From NCBI RefSeq assembly GCF_947495025.1, contig NZ_CANLXG010000002.1, forward strand, positions 124,001 to 188,000: DNA of 64,000 bases, in the 5' to 3' direction. The DNA comes from an uncultured Roseobacter sp. Lineage in GTDB: Bacteria; Pseudomonadota; Alphaproteobacteria; Rhodobacterales; Rhodobacteraceae. The position numbers were made by a program, and so were the translations under genes. Shown here in pieces: positions 58,361 to 64,000 of the stretch; the first letter of the stretch is position 1; each line of letters begins with the position of its first letter. The notes under the pieces were generated by a model that was not told the origin of the DNA, searched no databases, and saw nothing but the letters and a program-made list of their open reading frames with translations.

Positions 58361-59485
58361 ATGCACAGACCCGTCATAACCGGAACCGGCGTATTCACAC
58401 CGGACAATGTGATCACCAACGCCGAACTCGTGACGGCCTTCAATGCATATGCAGACCTCTTCAATACAGAGAATGCAGCGGCAATTTCCGCAGGCACCGT
58501 CGAGGCCAAAGAACATTCATCCGAGGATTTTATCGTCAAAGCCTCGGGCATCCGACAGCGCTATGTGATCGACAAGTCAGGTGTGCTTGACCCTGCTGTC
58601 ATGCACCCGTTGCTGCGGCAGCGCGACGATGATGAACCCTCGCTTATGGCAGAAATGGGTGTTGATGCGGCGCGCAAAGCTCTGTTGCAGGCCGGACGCA
58701 CAGCGAGCGACGTTGATCTGGTAGTTTGTGCCGCCTCCAACATGGAGCGCGCCTATCCCGCTGTGGCGATCGAAATCCAGCAGCTTCTGGGTGTCAGCGG
58801 CTTTGCTTTCGACATGAATGTCGCGTGTTCCTCGGCCACTTTCGGCATCCAGGCCGCAGCCGACATGGTGCGTTCCGGCAGTATCCGCAGTGCCCTCGTG
58901 ATCAACCCCGAAATCTGCTCGGCGCACCTGGAATGGCGTGACCGCGATTGCCATTTCATCTTTGGCGACGTGGCCACGGCAACCCTGATAGAACGCCGGG
59001 ACGCCGCCAGCGGGGCGCATTTCGAAATCCTGTCGACCCGCTGCGCGACCGATTTTTCCAACAATATCCGCAATAACAACGGTTACCTGCGCCGCTCCCG
59101 CCCCGCCGGCATGGCTGACCGCCGCGACATGCAGTTCATGCAGAATGGCCGGAAAGTGTTCAAGGAAGTCCTGCCGATGGTGTCCGATCATATCGCCGCA
59201 CATATGCAGAGCGAAGGCATCGCGGCTGATGACCTGAAACGCCTCTGGCTGCACCAGGCCAACAAAACAATGAATGATTTTATCGGCCGGAAAGTTCTTG
59301 GCAGAACGCCCGCGCCCGAAGAACAGCCCAACATCCTGCAGGACTATGCCAACACGTCGTCTGCCGGATCCATCATCGCATTCTCAAAATACTCCGATGA
59401 CCTGGCAGAAGGTGACGCCGGGCTGATCTGTTCTTTTGGTGCGGGTTATTCGGTAGGTTCGGTGCTGCTGCGCAGGCACAGCTGA
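58361..59485 (+). CDS. beta-ketoacyl-ACP synthase III, PA3286 type
   Basis: The 374-residue condensing enzyme has the KASIII triad Cys156 (NVACSSAT), His298 (WLHQANKTM) and Asn331 (YANTSSAGS). Length and the start MHRPVITGTGVFTPDNVITN resemble the FabH-like enzyme PA3286 of Pseudomonas aeruginosa, which uses medium-chain acyl-CoA from beta-oxidation to prime fatty-acid synthesis. Housekeeping FabH is shorter and has a different start. It stands alone here. The beta-oxidation genes at 22800-31343 could supply its acyl-CoA. Confidence 0.88.
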   Translation: MHRPVITGTGVFTPDNVITNAELVTAFNAYADLFNTENAAAISAGTVEAKEHSSEDFIVKASGIRQRYVIDKSGVLDPAVMHPLLRQRDDDEPSLMAEMGVDAARKALLQAGRTASDVDLVVCAASNMERAYPAVAIEIQQLLGVSGFAFDMNVACSSATFGIQAAADMVRSGSIRSALVINPEICSAHLEWRDRDCHFIFGDVATATLIERRDAASGAHFEILSTRCATDFSNNIRNNNGYLRRSRPAGMADRRDMQFMQNGRKVFKEVLPMVSDHIAAHMQSEGIAADDLKRLWLHQANKTMNDFIGRKVLGRTPAPEEQPNILQDYANTSSAGSIIAFSKYSDDLAEGDAGLICSFGAGYSVGSVLLRRHS

Positions 59486-59500
59486 GTCTGTGTCACCAGG

Positions 59501-59965
59501 TCAGGCGGCCCCGTGATCCTGCTCCAGGTGCAGTTTCATGTCGATGAGTACCTGCTGCAACAGCGTTGTCTCCTTCAACAGACGCTTAGCCTCGTTGACG
59601 GTGATTTTTCCGTCTTCCATTGACTGCTGATATTCGCCCATCAGCATGGCAAAGCGCTGGCTCAGTGCAATCACATCGCTGTTTACACCGCCGGGACGTT
59701 CGTCGTTCGGACGCCGCTCGTCGTACTGCAATGAGGTACCGGACAGTTCTGCAAGCGCGCCGGTTACATGCGGGTACCGTGCGGCCTGCTCCAGCAGTGC
59801 AACCGTTTCGATCGGCATAAAGCGATCCGAATGCTCGTCGTGGTCCGAATAATAGCGGCCCAGCGTCGCCTTTGACTTCCCGGTCACACGGCAGGCCTGC
59901 TCGATGCCCACATCCTTCACAAGGGCCTCGGTGTGTTTTTTCAGATAACGCGCGATCGCAGTCAT
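59501..59965 (-). CDS. HTH-type regulatory protein of unknown family
   Basis: A 154-residue protein starting at ATG 59965 with GGGAG upstream. The N-terminal part (YLKKHTEALVKDVGIEQACRVTGKSKATLGRYYSD) reads as a helix-turn-helix. The middle has two further helices, and the C-terminus (NEAKRLLKETTLLQQVLIDMKLHLEQDHG) is amphipathic and probably oligomerises. It resembles phage-type regulators in style, but no phage genes are near. Convergent with the KASIII gene 15 bases away. Confidence 0.7.
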   Translation of the reverse strand: MTAIARYLKKHTEALVKDVGIEQACRVTGKSKATLGRYYSDHDEHSDRFMPIETVALLEQAARYPHVTGALAELSGTSLQYDERRPNDERPGGVNSDVIALSQRFAMLMGEYQQSMEDGKITVNEAKRLLKETTLLQQVLIDMKLHLEQDHGAA

Positions 59966-60248
59966 TGAGCATTCTCCCGAACCCGGTCTCGCCAATCGGT
60001 CGCCGGAAATACAGTTATGGCTTTCCCCATTAATCGGATGGCAGGGAAATGTCATTTATAAAAACGCACCCGCGTGTTTTGGGCATAAAGAGTGGCCGGC
60101 GCTCCCGCAGCTGGTTTTTTGGTAGGAGCCGCGCTGCGCTCTGTTGTGACGGGAAAACAGTCCGGCCCCCGCCGGGTATTGCGCAGCCGCTCCCTTCAAC
60201 ACCCCTGGTCCTGCTTGCGACCGCCCGTGCCCCGGATTATCAAACCGC

Positions 60249-60833
60249 ATGGCCAAGCTTTACTTTCACTATTCGACCATGAACGCCGGCAAATCCACGG
60301 TGCTGCTTCAGGCTGCGCACAACTACCGGGAACGGGGTATGGAGCCTTATCTTCTGACCGCCCGGTTCGATGATCGCGCCGGCAAAGGCAGGATCGCCTC
60401 ACGGATTGGCATAGGTGAACCCGCTGATACCTTCGGCCGTGAAGATGACCTCTTTGCTCTCATTCACAAACGCCAGAATGCCGGTCCGGTAGCCTGCGTT
60501 TTTATCGATGAAGCCCAGTTTCTGAGCAAGGAGCAGGTGTGGCAGCTTGCACGCGCTGTTGACGACCTTGGTGTTCCTGTCATGTGCTTTGGACTGCGGG
60601 TGGATTTTCGCGGCGAGCTCTTTCCCGGGTCGGCCACACTTCTCGCGCTCGCGGATGAGATGCGTGAAGTACGTACCATCTGTCATTGCGGGAAAAAAGC
60701 CACGATGGTCGTGCGCAAAGATCAGAACGGCAAAGCCCTGCTTGACGGCGCCCAGGTGCAGATCGGCGGAAACGAAACCTATGTCTCGCTGTGCCGCCGC
60801 CACTGGCGGGACGAAACAGAGAACAGCGCCTAG
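60249..60833 (+). CDS. tdk: thymidine kinase
   Basis: The 194-residue type II enzyme has the P-loop STMNAGKST, the base FIDEAQFL, the lasso/thymidine segment near GLRVDFRGELF and a zinc site (CHCGKKA ... CRRHW). It phosphorylates thymidine to dTMP. The stop overlaps that of the convergent dehydrogenase gene (shared CTAG). It complements the cdd-deoA-deoB-upp set. Confidence 0.97.
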   Translation: MAKLYFHYSTMNAGKSTVLLQAAHNYRERGMEPYLLTARFDDRAGKGRIASRIGIGEPADTFGREDDLFALIHKRQNAGPVACVFIDEAQFLSKEQVWQLARAVDDLGVPVMCFGLRVDFRGELFPGSATLLALADEMREVRTICHCGKKATMVVRKDQNGKALLDGAQVQIGGNETYVSLCRRHWRDETENSA

Positions 60834-61783
60834 ACGCCGTTGGGCAATGGCTGGTCGTCGAAGAACGCGACCAGATTGTTCACGCTCATCAGCCCCATAT
60901 CTTCACGCACTTCGAGAGCTGCCGTGCCGATGTGCGGCAGCAGAACCACATTTTCCAGCGCTTTCAGAGCATCCGGCACCCGTGGTTCGAACTCATAGAC
61001 GTCAAGACCCGCACCGCCGATCTGCCCCTGTTCCAGAGCCCCGATTAACGCTGCTTCTTCAACGACGTTACCCCGCGCGATATTGATCAGGTGCGCATGC
61101 GGCTGCATGGCCGCCAGCACGTCAGCATTGATCAGATGGTTGGTTTCCGCACCACCCGGCACAGCAATCACGACCACATCAACAGAGCCGGCCAGGGCCA
61201 GCAGACTGTCCGCCCGGGTTGCCGGGAAATCCAGCTGCTTTTCCGAACGGCTGTGATAGGCAACTGTCATGCCAAATCCGAAATGACAGCGCCGCGCGAT
61301 GGCCTGACCAATCCGGCCCATACCGACAATACCGACCGTTTTTCCGCTCAGGTGCATCCCCAGCAGCTGCGTCGGATGCCAGCCTTCCCAGGCGCCTGCC
61401 CGCACGATCCGCTCGCCCTCACCCGCCCGGCGCGCGCTCATCAGCATCAGCGTCATCGCGGTATCTGCGGTGGCATCGGTTACCGCACCGGGCGTATTCG
61501 ACACCGCAATGCCTGCGGCGCGGGCGGCGTCCACATCAATATGGTTGTAGCCGACACCAAAATTCGCCAGCAGGCGGCACCGCGGCGACGGCACATCTGC
61601 GAACAGACTGGCATCGTAGAGATCGCCGAGGGTCGGGACCACCGCATCATACTCCCGCAGCGACTCCAGCATCTCTGCGCGGCTCAGCGGACCTGTCTCA
61701 GCACGGACAGTCACGTCAAAGCGGGCGCGTGCGGCAGCCTGGACACGCTCTGGCAGCGGGCGGCTCATGAAAACGCGGGTCAA
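60830..61783 (-). CDS. D-2-hydroxyacid dehydrogenase (glyoxylate/hydroxypyruvate reductase-like)
   Basis: The 317-residue NAD(P) enzyme has NFGVGYNHIDVDAARAAGI, the Rossmann VGIVGMGRIGQAIARRC and the catalytic Arg-Glu-His set (INIARGNVVEEAAL, AGLDVYEFEPRV, LLPHIGTAA). It matches the GhrB/glycerate dehydrogenase group that reduces glyoxylate or hydroxypyruvate. It overlaps csaA by 4 bases, so it is the last gene of a proC-csaA operon. Specific substrate is not determinable. Confidence 0.92.
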   Translation of the reverse strand: MTRVFMSRPLPERVQAAARARFDVTVRAETGPLSRAEMLESLREYDAVVPTLGDLYDASLFADVPSPRCRLLANFGVGYNHIDVDAARAAGIAVSNTPGAVTDATADTAMTLMLMSARRAGEGERIVRAGAWEGWHPTQLLGMHLSGKTVGIVGMGRIGQAIARRCHFGFGMTVAYHSRSEKQLDFPATRADSLLALAGSVDVVVIAVPGGAETNHLINADVLAAMQPHAHLINIARGNVVEEAALIGALEQGQIGGAGLDVYEFEPRVPDALKALENVVLLPHIGTAALEVREDMGLMSVNNLVAFFDDQPLPNGV

Positions 61784-62118
61784 TGCATCCGCCCTCCGTC
61801 CGGCACATCATGATCCGGACTGATCAGCACAATCGCACCATCACTGTCCGCGACCCCAAGCAACAGGACTTCAGACATGAATGGCCCGATCTGACGTGGC
61901 GGAAAATTGACGACACCCATAACCTGCCGGCCCACCAGCGTTTCCGGCGTGTAATGCGTGGTTATCTGGGCAGAGGTCTTTTTCTCGCCGATGTCCGGGC
62001 CGAAATCGATCCAGACCTTGATTGCGGGCTTGCGCGCCTCCGGGAAGGGTTCCGCACGCAGGACCGTGCCTTTGCGGATGTCCACCGCCATGAAGTCATC
62101 GAACGTAATTTCAGCCAT
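61780..62118 (-). CDS. csaA: tRNA-binding domain protein CsaA
   Basis: The 112-residue homodimeric OB-fold protein starts MAEITFDDFMAVDIRKGTV and carries KTSAQITTHYTPETLVGRQVMGVVNFPPRQIGPFMSEVLLLG, the tRNA-binding (Trbp111/CsaA) signature. It may act as an RNA or protein chaperone. It overlaps proC by 8 bases and the dehydrogenase by 4. Confidence 0.94.
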   Translation of the reverse strand: MAEITFDDFMAVDIRKGTVLRAEPFPEARKPAIKVWIDFGPDIGEKKTSAQITTHYTPETLVGRQVMGVVNFPPRQIGPFMSEVLLLGVADSDGAIVLISPDHDVPDGGRMH

Positions 62119-62926
62119 TTGCCAGCTCTCTTGATCTGTCTGTTGCCGCTTTCACCGCGCGTTTCATCAGCGCGGGAAAGCCGTGTTCTGCGTCCATCAG
62201 CACTTCGAGGGCTGCCTGTGTTGTCCCATTGGGCGATGTGACGTTGATGCGCAGCTGGTCCGGACCGATATCTGCAGATTGCGCAAGAGCACCGGCACCC
62301 GCCACGGTCGCCGTTGCAAGTTTCAGAGCCAGGTCAGGTGCCAGTCCCTCGGCCTCGCCCGCCGCCGCAAGCGTTTCGATCATATGAAAAACATACGCCG
62401 GTCCTGAACCGCTCACACCGGTGACGGCATCAATATCAGCCTCTGCCTCGAGGCGCACGACCTCGCCGACAGCTGACAGCAGAGCCTCGGCCTCATTCAG
62501 CGACGCCTCGCCCGCGCTATCATTGCCCGCAATCGCCGTAATCCCGCGCGAGATGGCCGCCGGGGTGTTCGGCATTGCGCGTACTACCGGCGTATCGGCG
62601 CCCAGCATCTGTTCAAAGTAACTGATGGTGATACCGGCGGCCACGCTCACGAACACTGTGCTGCCCCCGCCCATGGCTTTCAGCTCCGGCAATGCGTCGG
62701 CCATCATCTGTGGCTTGACGGCGACCAGGACAACCGCGGGTGTCGCAGGCAGGTGCGCGTTCAGTACGACACCTGTGCTTTTCAGCCAGTCCGAAGGATA
62801 AGGGTCAATGACACTGACGGAGGACGCCGGCAGCCCCTGGGCCAGCCAGCCCTGAAGCATCGCTGACCCCATTTTGCCACAGCCCAGAAGGACAAGGCCC
62901 TCGCGCGCGATTCGACTGTTTTCCAT
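62111..62926 (-). CDS. proC: pyrroline-5-carboxylate reductase
   Basis: The 271-residue enzyme has the dinucleotide motif LLGCGKMGSAMLQGW and the C-terminal SGSGPAYVFHMIETLAAAGE and MDAEHGFPALMKRAVKAAT blocks. It reduces pyrroline-5-carboxylate to proline. It lies 33 bases after the YbjN-like gene in the same direction. Confidence 0.95.
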   Translation of the reverse strand: MENSRIAREGLVLLGCGKMGSAMLQGWLAQGLPASSVSVIDPYPSDWLKSTGVVLNAHLPATPAVVLVAVKPQMMADALPELKAMGGGSTVFVSVAAGITISYFEQMLGADTPVVRAMPNTPAAISRGITAIAGNDSAGEASLNEAEALLSAVGEVVRLEAEADIDAVTGVSGSGPAYVFHMIETLAAAGEAEGLAPDLALKLATATVAGAGALAQSADIGPDQLRINVTSPNGTTQAALEVLMDAEHGFPALMKRAVKAATDRSRELANG

Positions 62927-62959
62927 GTACCCCCCTCGCGTTCCGTTCGGGGGTCAGGT

Positions 62960-63460
62960 TTACGCGCGGCCGTAAGCCTCTGCAATGGCCACCTGCAGTG
63001 CCTCGGCCGGTGTCTGATCGCCCCAGGCAAGCAGCTGCATTGCAGGGTAGTAACGCTCGGCACTCATCACTGCGGCCCGGATCATGGTGTCAATCTGATC
63101 CGCGCTGGCCACATGACCGCCGGAAAGCACGAGGCCATAGCGATAAACCATGAGGTTCTGTTCCTGCCAGTACGTGAAGGCACCCGCCCAGCACTGATCA
63201 TTGATATGATTCAGAAGCTCATACGTGAGAGCCAGTTTCTCTTCGGGCGGCTCCATGTCAAATGTGCAGATCATCCGAAGCGTCTCGTCATAGGCGGACC
63301 ACGCAAGCGTCAGCGAATAGGTGCGCCACTGCCCTTCTACGGCCATCGCGATCTGCTCATCGGAAATCCGGTCAAAATCCCATTCATGGTGGGCAGCCAG
63401 ATGTTCAACGATGTCGATGGGGTGAATGTCTTCTTCCAGATACTGCTCGGACAGGGCCAT
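62960..63460 (-). CDS. YbjN-domain protein
   Basis: The 166-residue protein shows the YbjN/T3SS-chaperone-like fold pattern: two strand-helix units, with the DETLRMICTFDMEPPEEKLALTYELLNHINDQCWAGAFTYWQEQNLMVYRYGL core. YbjN affects motility and stress responses in enterobacteria, but the biochemical role is unclear. It is the first gene of the ybjN-proC-csaA-dehydrogenase operon, behind a palindrome-rich region. Plain AGGTG ribosome site. Confidence 0.9.
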   Translation of the reverse strand: MALSEQYLEEDIHPIDIVEHLAAHHEWDFDRISDEQIAMAVEGQWRTYSLTLAWSAYDETLRMICTFDMEPPEEKLALTYELLNHINDQCWAGAFTYWQEQNLMVYRYGLVLSGGHVASADQIDTMIRAAVMSAERYYPAMQLLAWGDQTPAEALQVAIAEAYGRA

Positions 63461-63607
63461 AGGTACACCTCTTTTTTTCGCTCTGGCGATGAGGGCCTAT
63501 TGGCCCCCAGGAACCAGGTGCCTGCGCTATGGGTCGGGGCGATCCCCTCGACCCATACACAATATGGTGCTGTGCCATGGCTTCTCTGGCAACCCCTTTT
63601 CTTGCGG

Positions 63608-63667
63608 GTTAACACAATAAGTTGTGGATATCGCGATTTGCGGCTCAAATTGTCCGCATGTGTTAAC
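63608..63667. promoter_or_regulatory. 9-base inverted repeat upstream of the ybjN-like gene
   Basis: GTTAACACA (63608-63616) and TGTGTTAAC (63659-63667) are exact reverse complements 42 bases apart. A TTGTGGATA sequence between them resembles a DnaA box. GTTAAC is itself palindromic, so these may be two regulator sites. Confidence 0.5.
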
Positions 63668-63679
63668 ACCTGAGGCACG

Positions 63680-63698
63680 GGTAAAGAAAATCTTTACC
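63680..63698. promoter_or_regulatory. perfect 8-3-8 palindrome between ubiK and ybjN
   Basis: GGTAAAGA (63680-63687) and TCTTTACC (63691-63698) flank AAA. It lies 60 bases after the ubiK stop and 220 before the ybjN start. There is no T-run on the minus strand, so an operator is more likely than a terminator. Confidence 0.5.
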
Positions 63699-63757
63699 GT
63701 TTCGCCGGTTTTCAGGTCATTTCGCAGGTTTGTATCAGGCGGCGCACCGCCAAAAGA

Positions 63758-64000
63758 TCACTCTTTCGCTTCGAGCGCATCAAGGCGCGCACGCAGCGCT
63801 TCGTTTTCCTCACGCGCCTTCTGCGCCATGCTGCGCACCGCGTCGAACTCTTCGCGCGTCACGAAATCGCGGTCAGCGAGCCAGCGGTCAACAAGACTCT
63901 TCATGGCGGTTTCGGCCTCTTCACGCGCACCCTGCGCCACACCCATGGCGTTGGTCATAAGCTGTGAAATGTCGTCGAACATTTTGTTGCGCGTCTGCAT
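63758..64000 (-). CDS. ubiK: UbiK/BMFP-family ubiquinone accessory factor
   Basis: The 80-residue protein is two helices ending in a coiled coil (FVTREEFDAVRSMAQKAREENEALRARLDALEAKE). The start MQTRNKMFDDISQLMTNAMGVAQGAREEAE is the standard alphaproteobacterial form. The ATG lies at the exact window edge, so the promoter is outside. It assists aerobic ubiquinone synthesis in the relatives studied. Confidence 0.92.
   Translation of the reverse strand: MQTRNKMFDDISQLMTNAMGVAQGAREEAETAMKSLVDRWLADRDFVTREEFDAVRSMAQKAREENEALRARLDALEAKE

Noticed and set aside
59501..59965. Prophage or gene transfer agent remnant
   Set aside because: A single HTH-like gene without integrase, capsid or tail genes cannot support a phage call.

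Overview
The window looks like a chromosomal segment of a marine alphaproteobacterium of the order Rhodobacterales (Roseobacter group). This is an inference from gene content and style: high-GC DNA, a UgpC-type sugar ABC operon, a DmdC/FadE-like acyl-CoA dehydrogenase in a MerR-linked beta-oxidation operon, a MaeB malic enzyme with a phosphotransacetylase tail, a PLPA-CTERM secreted protein, and UbiK, CsaA, YbjN-like and DUF1194 proteins. I saw no tRNA, rRNA, CRISPR array, insertion sequence or prophage module.

Positions 1-11260 hold one long leftward catabolic operon. Its transcription order is an ABC ATPase, a sugar-type binding protein, two permeases, a single-domain NTF2/SnoaL-like protein, a histidinol-dehydrogenase-like (HpsN-like) NAD enzyme, two tandem-domain NTF2-like proteins, an SDR dehydrogenase, a LacI regulator and a further NTF2-like protein cut by the window edge. 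A LacI-type operator with a central CpG lies in front of the ATPase gene. This is the best candidate for an undescribed pathway: an imported polyol, sugar or sulfonate-like compound oxidised by two dehydrogenases with four NTF2-like paralogues of unknown chemistry.

Positions 11572-21624 are mixed. They contain glutaryl-CoA dehydrogenase with a divergent LysR regulator, a degenerate cupredoxin, an SRAP (YedK/HMCES) protein, a secreted 5'-nucleotidase, DUF952-pyrD, a DUF1194 protein, and a leftward operon of two PaaI-like thioesterases and a MATE exporter.

Positions 21757-33149 are a fatty-acid or acyl-CoA catabolic region. Two MerR paralogues precede two acyl-CoA dehydrogenases, a 70-residue protein, a GST, a thiolase, a tandem NTF2-like protein and a FadJ-type bifunctional enzyme, closed by a strong terminator. 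A separate acyl-CoA synthetase follows.

Positions 33230-44902 hold a pseudo-peptidase, a secreted proline/alanine-rich protein, the nucleoside salvage operon cdd-deoA-deoB-upp, an unusual VOC plus bicupin fusion, malic enzyme maeB behind a palindromic operator, a lipoprotein and propionyl-CoA synthetase prpE.

Positions 45143-53396 hold a PLPA-CTERM protein, a three-gene periplasmic Cys-rich/SCO operon (probable copper handling), csbD, an FrhB-family Fe-S flavoprotein overlapping NAD kinase, glyA and an alpha/beta hydrolase. Positions 53529-64000 carry carB, small membrane and lipoprotein genes, a KASIII of the PA3286 type, thymidine kinase, a D-2-hydroxyacid dehydrogenase-csaA-proC operon, a YbjN-like protein and ubiK at the right edge.
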